Below are positions 1 to 5,949 of a DNA stretch of 15,509 nt, in pieces. Under the pieces are notes generated by a model. That model worked only from the letters and a program-made list of their open reading frames with translations. It had not been told where the DNA came from and made no database searches. Numbering within the stretch: position 1 is the first letter of the stretch; each line of letters begins with the position of its first letter. The position numbers and the translations under genes are program-made. The DNA comes from an uncultured bacterium (GTDB taxonomy: Bacteria > Verrucomicrobiota > Kiritimatiellia > RFP12 > UBA1067), in NCBI GenBank assembly GCA_902779075.1, contig CACZAK010000156.1, forward strand, positions 1-15,509, in the 5' to 3' direction.

Positions 1-71
1 ATCCTTTGCTACAAACACTGGAAAATGGCTTTTTTCAGTTATGGCACAATGCCCCTTCATGCCTCAACTGA

Positions 72-215
72 TGCCGAACACGAGTTTATGAATTGCCTCC
101 GGACTATTCCTACTACGCGTGGTACCTCTCCTTCGATTGGAAAAGCTTCTACCGGGGCGGCGGCCACCGCTACAACGGGCAGTCTGTTCGCCCTGTGCGA
201 GGATTTGCCGAATAG
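72..215 (+). pseudogene. Remnant of a FISUMP/DUF1566-type C-terminal domain
   Basis: Reading frame 3 from about 84 to a TAG at 213-215 encodes a piece rich in Tyr, Trp, Phe and Gly: DYSYYAWYLSFDW at 102-140, then FYRGGGHRYNGQSVRPVRG and a short acidic end. The AWYLSF strand followed by Gly/Tyr-rich residues and a closing SVRPVRGF is the usual C-terminus of FISUMP (Fibrobacter succinogenes major paralogous) or DUF1566/Lcl domains, secreted lectin-like folds. An in-frame TGA at 69-71 blocks the frame upstream, and the usual WSS motif is missing. I see no start codon or RBS for this frame, so I call it the decayed 3' end of a gene. A frameshift further left, or a sequence error, could also explain it. 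Positions 1-71 show nothing else recognisable. Confidence 0.6.
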
Positions 216-263
216 CGTGCGAGTTGCGCGCGTATTCGATTCATTCTGATTTATTTGATTCAT

Positions 264-324
264 TTTGGGGTGGTTGGTAGTTGGTGGTTGGTTGTTGGTG
301 GTTGGTGGGGGTGGGTTGGTGGGG
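264..324. repeat. G/T-only low-complexity tract
   Basis: About 60 bases contain only G and T on the plus strand except for one A at 279, built from irregular TTGGTGG-like units (for example GGTTGGTAGTTGGTGG). It runs directly into the first GC-rich repeat copy. With many GG and GGGG runs it could form G-quadruplex-like structure. The minus strand reads as a Pro/Thr/Asn-rich open frame only because of this composition. No gene is supported here. Confidence 0.75.
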
Positions 325-390
325 CGAGGCGTCCCGCCGAGTCGCGGCGGCTCGCCCAGAGGGCTCGCCCCACCTTCGGCTCGCCCCACA
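318..390. repeat. GC-rich palindromic intergenic repeat, copy 1
   Basis: The arms GGTGGGGCGAG (318-328) and CTCGCCCCACC (364-374) are exact inverted complements. Between them lies the core GGCGTCCCGCCGAG, also found in copies 2 and 4. A second right arm (CGGCTCGCCCCACA, 377-390) follows. The layout of arm, core and one or more right arms recurs at 756-791, 1019-1068, 10134-10239 and 15241-15376, always between genes. Such elements could fold into strong hairpins in RNA or single-stranded DNA. No transposase is present, so if the element is mobile it moves through something elsewhere. Confidence 0.8.
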
Positions 391-413
391 TTACGGCGGC
401 TCGCGAAAAGGGC

Positions 414-428
414 GCGCGCCAGAAAAAA
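414..428. repeat. 15-bp direct repeat, copy A
   Basis: GCGCGCCAGAAAAAA occurs here and again exactly at 650-664, with unrelated flanks on the right. Both copies lie in the gene-poor left region. It may be a fragment of a larger intergenic repeat. No function can be assigned. Confidence 0.6.
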
Positions 429-502
429 GGGCGCATCTGCGTAATTCACCGCCGAGCCTCCTGAGGATTGAAAACAACTATTTGAAACAACTCGCCTTTG
501 GC

Positions 503-524
503 GCACGGGCTAACTCGCCCGTGC
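503..524. other. Perfect 8-bp hairpin in a gene-free stretch
   Basis: GCACGGGC (503-510) pairs with GCCCGTGC (517-524) around a 6-base loop. Only the short run ATTT follows, so it is a weak terminator candidate at best. The surrounding 430-755 stretch is less GC-rich than the repeats, contains scattered imperfect inverted repeats (CCTGAGGAT near 461 and CCTCAGGAT near 574), and has no convincing gene. Confidence 0.45.
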
Positions 525-649
525 CCATTTGACGATCCTCAAACTGTCACGATTCTAATTGTTCAAGGTGCGCCCTCAGGATAATGTTGTTCTTGAAAGT
601 TGTCATGGTTGTTTCCAAATCCCAATACGAGTGGGTAAAAAACGGAGAT

Positions 650-664
650 GCGCGCCAGAAAAAA
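650..664. repeat. 15-bp direct repeat, copy B
   Basis: Exact second copy of GCGCGCCAGAAAAAA from 414-428. It sits just downstream of a short A-run and a 12-base purine-rich stretch. No gene is associated. Confidence 0.6.
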
Positions 665-755
665 CCTTCCTGAAAATCCGCCTTGCGCCGTGGGGTGGAT
701 TTTGATATTTTCACGGCGCTTTGAAACTTATAATGAATGTATCAGTGAGCCGCTT

Positions 756-791
756 GGTGGGGCGAGGCGTCCCGCCGAGCCGCCCCACCCC
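756..791. repeat. GC-rich palindromic intergenic repeat, copy 2
   Basis: A compact copy: left arm GGTGGGGCGAG (756-766), core GGCGTCCCGCCGAGCCG (766-782) and a short right arm GCCCCACCCC. The 17-base core is identical to that of copy 4 near 10137-10153. The stretch from 792 to 1018 that follows has no supported gene. It holds a perfect 7-bp hairpin (GTGCGCG at 879-885 with CGCGCAC at 892-898) and a 6-bp one (CCTTCG at 957-962 with CGAAGG at 969-974). Confidence 0.75.
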
Positions 792-1018
792 TGTTCGCTC
801 GATCCTTTCCTCAGCCATCCCTGTGCCTCGCCGTTTTTGCTTCGCGTTTGCCTTATGCGGAGCAAAATCTCACCTTTGGTGCGCGACAGGGCGCGCACGG
901 CATAACTGCGGGTACACACACCAAGGGCAGATCATTGCCGAACCATTGACGAGGGGCCTTCGTGGAGCCGAAGGGCTTGCGCACACGCCGTTGGCAGTGG
1001 CAAGGACCCCATTGCCCT

Positions 1019-1068
1019 TTCGGCTCGCCCGGAGGGCTCGCCCCACCTTGTAGGCTCGCCCCACCTTG
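1019..1068. repeat. GC-rich intergenic repeat, copy 3 (right arms only)
   Basis: Contains CGGCTCGCCC at 1021-1030, then two right arms, GGCTCGCCCCACCTT near 1035-1049 and GGCTCGCCCCACCTT near 1053-1067. This is a partial copy: the left arm GGTGGGGCGAG is missing. It lies about 60 bases upstream of the secA promoter box, next to a run of nine A (1076-1084). Confidence 0.7.
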
Positions 1069-1126
1069 CCGCGACAAAAAAAAACGAGCGGAGAGATGCT
1101 TTTTTCCCCCGTTAGGGCGGGAGATT

Positions 1127-1135
1127 TGGTATAAT
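1127..1135 (+). promoter_or_regulatory. Extended -10 promoter of secA, possibly leaderless
   Basis: TGGTATAAT is a perfect -10 hexamer (1130-1135) with an upstream TG extension. No good -35 is seen at the usual distance, which fits an extended -10 promoter. Only eight bases (CTTCCCCC) separate the box from the secA ATG at 1144, so transcription would start at or within a couple of bases of the start codon. No Shine-Dalgarno sequence lies in range: the nearest purine run, GGGAGA, is at 1119-1124, too far away and upstream of the predicted transcript. A run of nine A at 1076-1084 may act as an UP-like or bent sequence. Confidence 0.65.
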
Positions 1136-1143
1136 CTTCCCCC

Positions 1144-4100
1144 ATGAACATCTTGAAACTGCTTTTCGGTACCAAGAATGAGCGCGATCTCAAGCGGATT
1201 GCGCCCATCGTGGACCAGATTAAAAAGATTGAAGGCGAGTACGAGGCACAGCATTTCACGGCCGAGGACTACCCGAAGAAGACCGCGGAATTCAAGGAGC
1301 GCTTCGCCAAGGGCGAGACGCTCGACCAGTTGCTGCCGGAGGCTTTCGCTCTCGTCAAGAACGCCTGCCGCCGCCTCGTAGGCACGACCGAGGAGGTCTG
1401 CGGCCACACGCTCACGTGGGACATGGTCCCGTTCGACTGCCAGCTCGTGGGCGGCATCGTGCTGCATCAGGGCAAGATCGCCGAGATGCAGACGGGCGAG
1501 GGCAAGACGCTCGTCGCCACGCTGCCGCTCTACCTCAACGCGCTCGCCGGCAAGAACGTGCAGCTCGTCACGGTGAACGACTACCTCGCGCGCCGCGACG
1601 CCACGTGGATGGGCCACCTCCTCAAGTTCCTCGGCCTCACCGTGGGCTGCATCCAGAACTCGATGGACTCAGACGAGCGTCGCGCGCAGTACCAGTGCGA
1701 CGTCACGTACGGCACGAACAGCGAGTTCGGCTTTGACTACCTGCGCGATAACGGCATGGCGCAGGCCCCCGAGCAGGTGGTGCAGAACGGGCACCACTTC
1801 GCGATCGTGGACGAAGTGGACTCGATCCTCATCGACGAGGCCCGCACGCCGCTCATCATCTCCGGCCCCGCGACGATCTCCACGAGCGCGCAGTACACGG
1901 CGATGAAACCGCTTGTCGAATCAATCGTGCGCGTTCAGACGTCACAGTGCAACGACCTCATCGCGCAGGCGAAGAAGGCGCTCGCCGACGGCGACGAGTG
2001 GGGTTGCAAGAAGCGCATCTACCAGGTGTACCACTCGATGCCGAAGCACAAGCAGATGCTCCACATGTTCGAGGAGGCGTCCATCCGCAAGCTCCACGAG
2101 GACGTGGAGATGCAGATGCTCAGCGAAATGCACAAGGAGGAGGGCATCGCGCTCCGGGGCGAGCTCTACTTCACGATCGACGAGCGCACGCGCGAGGTGG
2201 CCCTCACGGACAAGGGCTGCGACAAGATGAACCCGAAGGATCCGCAGATGTTCGTGATCCCGGACCTCGCGAGCGAGATGAGCCGTCTCGACGGCGACAA
2301 GGAGATGTCCGCCGAGGAGAAGGCCGAGAAGAAGCGCATCGCGCAGGCGGACTTCATGGAGCGCTCCGCCCGCGTACACGTGGTGGACCAGCTCCTGCGC
2401 GCCTACTGCCTCTACGAAAAGGACGTCGACTACGTCGTGCAGCCGGACGCGCAGGGCGTCGGCCACGTCTACATCGTTGACGAGTTCACGGGCCGCATCC
2501 TGCCGGGCCGCCGCTGGTCGGACGGCCTCCACCAGGCCGTCGAGGCCAAGGAAGGCGTCGAGATCGAGCGCGAGAGCCAGACGCTCGCCACGATCACGAT
2601 CCAGAACTACTTCCGTCTCTACAAGAAGCTCGCGGGCATGACCGGCACGGCCGAGACCGAGGCGCGCGAGTTCAAGGACATCTACAAGCTCGACGTGGTG
2701 GTGATCCCCACGAACCGGCCGATCCGCCGCATCGACGGCAACGACCAGATTTACCGCACCCAGCGCGAGAAGTACAAGGCGATCATAGAGGAAGTGCGCA
2801 AGCGCCACGAGGCGGGCCAGCCGGTGCTGCTCGGCACGGTGACGGTCGATACGTCCGAAATCCTCTCGCGCCTCCTCAAGGTGGCGAAGATCCCGCACGA
2901 GGTGCTGAACGCGAAGAACCACGCGCGCGAGGCCGAGATCGTGATGCTCGCCGGCCAGCCCGGCGCGGTGACGATCGCCACGAACATGGCAGGCCGCGGC
3001 ACGGACATCAAGCTCGGCCCCGGCGTGGTGACGATCCCGCAGGAAGTCGTGAAGGGCCAGCTGAAGCTCGATGACAAGATGCCCGGTTCGCCGAAGACGA
3101 TCCGCGACCTCCTCGAAGAGCGTCCGCAGGGGCTGCACGTGATCGGATCCGAACGCCACGAGTCGCGTCGCATCGACCGCCAGCTGCGCGGACGCTGCTC
3201 GCGTCAGGGCGACCCCGGCAGCTCGCAGTTCTACATCTCGCTCGAAGACCCGCTCATGCGCCTCTTCGGTTCGCAGCGCATCAGCGGCATCATGCAGCGC
3301 CTCGGCATGAAGGAAGGCGAGGTGATGGAGCACCGCTGGCTGAACAAGAGCGTGGAGACTGCCCAGCGCCGCGTGGAACAGCAGCACTACGCGATCCGCA
3401 AGCGCACGCTCGAGTTCGACGACGTGATGAACAAGCAGCGCACGATCGTCTATGACCTGCGCGGCTCGATCCTCTCCGGGACGCCGGAGGACGTTCACGG
3501 CACGATCCTCGACGTGATGAACGACCTCGTGTTCGCGCAGTGCGAACGTTTCCTGTGCGAGGCGAAGGACGCGCAGGTGGGCGATTTTCTCCAGTGGCTC
3601 GGCGTGACGTTCCCCGTCACGGCCACGGAAGAGGAGCTCACGCCGCTCCTTGGCATGCCGGAGAAGTCGGCGGAACTCGTGTTCGGCCGCGTGAAGGAGG
3701 CTTATGAATCGAAGTGCGCGAGCGAAGACCCGCGCGTACTGCCGTCCATGGAGCGAGGGGTGTTCCTCCAGTGCATCGACCGCGAGTGGCAGGACTATCT
3801 GCGCGCGATGGACGACCTGCGCCACAGCGTGAACCTCCGCTCCTACGGCCAGCGCGACCCGCTGATCGAATACAAGCGCGAGGCGTTCGGCATGTTCGAA
3901 AACCTCATGATGACGATCAAGACGTCCGTTGCGAACACCGAGTTCCGCGCCACGACGGCGCAGAACATGCGCAGGATGCTCGCTGCCGCACAGCCGCGGG
4001 TGCGCACGAACGTCGAGGCGTTCGACGGCAACGGAGAAGAGGAGCGTCCTGCCGCTCCTCGTCCTGCCGCGCCGGCACAGCCGGCGCCTGAGAGCACGCA

Positions 4101-4281
4101 GGACGTCTTCGCGTCCATGATGAGCCAGGTTGCGGGACGCCCGGTGCGTGCAGTGCCGGCGCGCCGTCCGCCGCCGCCCGGCGCGCCCGCCGCAGGTGCC
4201 CCGGTAGTGGGCCGCAACGACCCCTGTCCGTGCGGGAGCGGAAAAAAATACAAAAAATGTTGCGGACGCGGTCAGTTCTGA
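1144..4281 (+). CDS. secA: Preprotein translocase ATPase SecA (enlarged, with SEC-C zinc motif)
   Basis: SecA is the ATP-driven motor that pushes unfolded preproteins through the SecYEG channel. This 1045-residue copy is complete. The N-terminal KLLFGTKNERDLKRI matches the family start, so ATG 1144 is the right start. Walker A is MQTGEGKT (115-122) and Walker B is DEVDSILIDEAR (223-233). A preprotein-crosslinking region runs from about 241 to 440, followed by VDEFTGRILPGRRW (about 444), GMTGTAE (about 497), TNMAGRGTDIKL (about 611) and GSERHESRRIDRQLRGRCSR (about 667). A helical wing/scaffold part and a Pro/Ala-rich linker (about 965-1020) precede the C-terminal zinc-binding NDPCPCGSGKKYKKCC. 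The length exceeds the roughly 900 residues of typical SecA, mainly from an insertion within the crosslinking region. Enlarged SecA proteins occur in Bacteroidetes and PVC bacteria. Expression seems to come from the extended -10 box directly upstream. Confidence 0.98.
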   Translation: MNILKLLFGTKNERDLKRIAPIVDQIKKIEGEYEAQHFTAEDYPKKTAEFKERFAKGETLDQLLPEAFALVKNACRRLVGTTEEVCGHTLTWDMVPFDCQLVGGIVLHQGKIAEMQTGEGKTLVATLPLYLNALAGKNVQLVTVNDYLARRDATWMGHLLKFLGLTVGCIQNSMDSDERRAQYQCDVTYGTNSEFGFDYLRDNGMAQAPEQVVQNGHHFAIVDEVDSILIDEARTPLIISGPATISTSAQYTAMKPLVESIVRVQTSQCNDLIAQAKKALADGDEWGCKKRIYQVYHSMPKHKQMLHMFEEASIRKLHEDVEMQMLSEMHKEEGIALRGELYFTIDERTREVALTDKGCDKMNPKDPQMFVIPDLASEMSRLDGDKEMSAEEKAEKKRIAQADFMERSARVHVVDQLLRAYCLYEKDVDYVVQPDAQGVGHVYIVDEFTGRILPGRRWSDGLHQAVEAKEGVEIERESQTLATITIQNYFRLYKKLAGMTGTAETEAREFKDIYKLDVVVIPTNRPIRRIDGNDQIYRTQREKYKAIIEEVRKRHEAGQPVLLGTVTVDTSEILSRLLKVAKIPHEVLNAKNHAREAEIVMLAGQPGAVTIATNMAGRGTDIKLGPGVVTIPQEVVKGQLKLDDKMPGSPKTIRDLLEERPQGLHVIGSERHESRRIDRQLRGRCSRQGDPGSSQFYISLEDPLMRLFGSQRISGIMQRLGMKEGEVMEHRWLNKSVETAQRRVEQQHYAIRKRTLEFDDVMNKQRTIVYDLRGSILSGTPEDVHGTILDVMNDLVFAQCERFLCEAKDAQVGDFLQWLGVTFPVTATEEELTPLLGMPEKSAELVFGRVKEAYESKCASEDPRVLPSMERGVFLQCIDREWQDYLRAMDDLRHSVNLRSYGQRDPLIEYKREAFGMFENLMMTIKTSVANTEFRATTAQNMRRMLAAAQPRVRTNVEAFDGNGEEERPAAPRPAAPAQPAPESTQDVFASMMSQVAGRPVRAVPARRPPPPGAPAAGAPVVGRNDPCPCGSGKKYKKCCGRGQF

Positions 4282-4352
4282 CCTCGCCGTCCGCCTAACC
4301 AAATGTCAGACGGCGCACGCCGCGTCGCTGCTTAACAACAAGGAGAAAAAAC

Positions 4353-4793
4353 ATGAACAAGATGATTAAAGTGTGTCTGATCGCGCTGATGGCCGCCACC
4401 ACCACCACGGCCTTCGCCCATCACCACCATCACCACCGCGGCACGGGCTTCGCCATCGGCGCCGGCATCCTCGGCGCGGGGCTTCTCGCCTCCACAATCT
4501 ACGACGCCACGCATCCGCGGCCGTACGTGGCTCCGGCTCCGGTCGTCGTGGCACCTCAGCCCGTCGTCGTGGCGCCTCAGCCGCAGGTCGTGGTTCAGCA
4601 GCCGCAGGTCGTGGTGCAGCAGCCGGCCCCGGTCGTGGTGCAGCAGCCTGTCGGCCACTACGAAAATCGCGTGCAGAACGTGTGGGTTGAAGGCCGTTAC
4701 GTGGATCAGACAACGCCTCAGGGCGCTGTCGTGCGCACATGGCAGCCTGGCCACTACGAGCAGCAGCAGACGCAGGTGTGGGTCACTCCTTGA
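4353..4793 (+). CDS. Small exported His-rich and Val/Gln/Pro-repeat protein
   Basis: 146 residues with no family I can name firmly. A strong RBS (AAGGAG at 4340-4345, 7 bases before ATG) sets the start. A signal peptide of about 22 residues ends in AFA and is followed at once by six His (23-28). Next comes a Gly/Ala hydrophobic segment, GTGFAIGAGILGAGLLAS (about 30-47), like a glycine-zipper membrane helix. The middle (about 58-100) is a repeat of PVVVAPQ and QVVVQQP units. The end has two related GHYE/VWV and GRYV/GHYE stretches (about 102-146), reminiscent of periplasmic YXWGXW-like repeats. A periplasmic or outer-membrane-associated protein, possibly metal-binding, is an inference. It lies 71 bases after secA and could be co-transcribed or have its own promoter, which I cannot identify. 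A terminator follows. Confidence 0.85.
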   Translation: MNKMIKVCLIALMAATTTTAFAHHHHHHRGTGFAIGAGILGAGLLASTIYDATHPRPYVAPAPVVVAPQPVVVAPQPQVVVQQPQVVVQQPAPVVVQQPVGHYENRVQNVWVEGRYVDQTTPQGAVVRTWQPGHYEQQQTQVWVTP

Positions 4794-4826
4794 CCTGTCG
4801 CCCGTTTTAGCGGAATAGCCAATTCG

Positions 4827-4866
4827 GACACGCCGTATAGCATGCGGCGTGTCTATGCGGTTTTTT
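4827..4866 (+). terminator. Rho-independent terminator with two competing stems
   Basis: CCGTATAG (4833-4840) pairs with CTATGCGG (4853-4860, one G-T pair), and TTTTTT (4861-4866) follows directly: a classic terminator. A second perfect 9-bp stem, GACACGCCG (4827-4835) with CGGCGTGTC (4845-4853), shares bases with the first, so the two are mutually exclusive. It separates the His-rich protein from the PotD-like gene, whose RBS begins only 6 bases after the T run. Confidence 0.75.
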
Positions 4867-4886
4867 AACAAAAGAGGTTGATCGGG

Positions 4887-5930
4887 ATGAAAAAGGCGAG
4901 AATTCTGGTAGGTGCCGCATTCGCGAGTGCCGCATTCGCGGGTTTTGGCGTAGAGAAGGAGGAACTGCGCATTTACACATGGAGCGATTACATCGCACCG
5001 GAGATGGTCAAGAGATTCGAGTCCGCCAACAACTGCCGCATCGTGATTGACACTTTCGACTCGAACGAGGCCATGTACGCGAGGCTCAAGGCCGGTTCCG
5101 CCAAATATGACATTATCATGCCGAGTTCCTACCAAATTTCTCCTATGGAAAAAGCAGGCATGATCAAGGCGCTTGATCATGCAAAGCTCCCGAACGTTAG
5201 GAAGAACTTTGACAGAAATGTCGCCATGTACGTGTTCGATCCCTCCTTCGCCTACAGCGTGCCGTACGCCGTCACGTGTACAGGGTTCGCCTACCGCAAG
5301 GACAAAATCGGGACGGCGCCTATCACAAGCTGGAAGGTGTTCGGCACGGCAGCCCTCAAAGGTCGCATGTCTCTTCTCAACGACATGCGGGAGACGATTG
5401 GCGCCGGCCTCCTGTCCCTTGGCTTTTCCATAAACTCCGCACATCCTGAGCAAATCGCCAAGGCGGCTGAAGTGGTTGTCGGATGGAAGAAAAATGTCGC
5501 GGTATTCGACAACGAGCAGTACAAGACGGCCGTCGCATCCGGCGAGCTGTTCGTGGGGCACGGCTATTCCTCGGATGTGATGCAGACAATACTCCACAAC
5601 GGGAATGTGGGGTTCTCCCTGCCGAGGGAGGGCTTCGCGTTCACGTTCGACGAGATGGTGATTGCAGCCAACTCGACAAAGGCAGATCTCGCCCACAAGT
5701 TCATCGACTTCTGCTACGATCCTGATGCGGCTGCTGCGAACATGCGCGGGATTTGCGCACCGATGCCCGTGTCGGCGGCGTTTGAGAGACTTGACTCCAC
5801 GTACCGCAAACTTCTTCTTATCGACCCTGATACGCTCAAGAACGGCGAGGTCATCCGGGACTTCAGCGATCAGCCTAATGTGCAAAAGCTCTACACCGAC
5901 GCATGGGAACGGATCAAGTCCGCGAAGTGA
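4887..5930 (+). CDS. PotD/PotF-like periplasmic polyamine-binding protein (orphan)
   Basis: 347 residues, type II periplasmic binding fold. The family hallmark LRIYTWSDYIAPEMVKRFE starts at about 27, followed by YDIIMPSSYQ (74-83), LLNDMRETIG (163-172) and LKNGEVIRD near the C-terminus. All match spermidine/putrescine-binding PotD/PotF. By alignment from memory, the polyamine-contacting Asp/Glu pair is kept (D166, E169) and so is a later Asp (D255), but the Trp two residues before that Asp reads Thr253. The substrate may therefore differ. ATG 4887 is chosen because AAGAGG (4872-4877) lies 9 bases upstream and a signal peptide starts there; the in-frame TTG at 4878 abuts the RBS. There is no lipobox Cys. 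No potABC permease or ATPase genes lie nearby; the neighbours are glycosidases. The gene stops 19 bases before the GH5-like gene, suggesting one transcript. Confidence 0.88.
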   Translation: MKKARILVGAAFASAAFAGFGVEKEELRIYTWSDYIAPEMVKRFESANNCRIVIDTFDSNEAMYARLKAGSAKYDIIMPSSYQISPMEKAGMIKALDHAKLPNVRKNFDRNVAMYVFDPSFAYSVPYAVTCTGFAYRKDKIGTAPITSWKVFGTAALKGRMSLLNDMRETIGAGLLSLGFSINSAHPEQIAKAAEVVVGWKKNVAVFDNEQYKTAVASGELFVGHGYSSDVMQTILHNGNVGFSLPREGFAFTFDEMVIAANSTKADLAHKFIDFCYDPDAAAANMRGICAPMPVSAAFERLDSTYRKLLLIDPDTLKNGEVIRDFSDQPNVQKLYTDAWERIKSAK

Positions 5931-5949
5931 CCATGCATGTGGGTTCAGT

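Noticed and set aside
57..506. 149-codon open frame on the minus strand with an SD-like GGAGG before a GTG near 450
   Set aside because: It runs through the repeat and the G/T tract, so its Pro/Thr/Asn-rich product is set by composition. It also overlaps the FISUMP remnant and shows no domain.
547..606. 19-residue minus-strand frame MTTFKNNIILRAHLEQLES
   Set aside because: It looks protein-like and could be a remnant, but it is too short and has no clear RBS or recognisable family.
729..734. Perfect TATAAT
   Set aside because: No -35 at a proper distance (TTGATA at 702 is 21 bases away) and no gene directly downstream; repeat copy 2 follows.
853..1617. Long minus-strand open frame opposite the start of secA
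   Set aside because: It is a shadow of secA codon usage and repeat sequence, without motifs.
4240..4262. A7 and A6 runs in the secA zinc-motif codons, possible slippery site
   Set aside because: They encode the conserved KKYKKCC of the SEC-C motif, and a shift would only alter the last few residues.
1942..4302. 786-codon minus-strand open frame opposite secA
   Set aside because: High GC and secA codon bias remove stops on the other strand; the product is low-complexity His/Arg/Leu/Ala.
4285..4315. Inverted repeat CGCCGTC/GACGGCG after secA
   Set aside because: Seven pairs with a 17-base loop and no T-run; too weak to call a terminator.
5662..5949. Longer N-terminal extension of the GH5-like frame
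   Set aside because: It overlaps the PotD-like gene in another frame, lacks a signal peptide and has Arg/Ser-rich composition.
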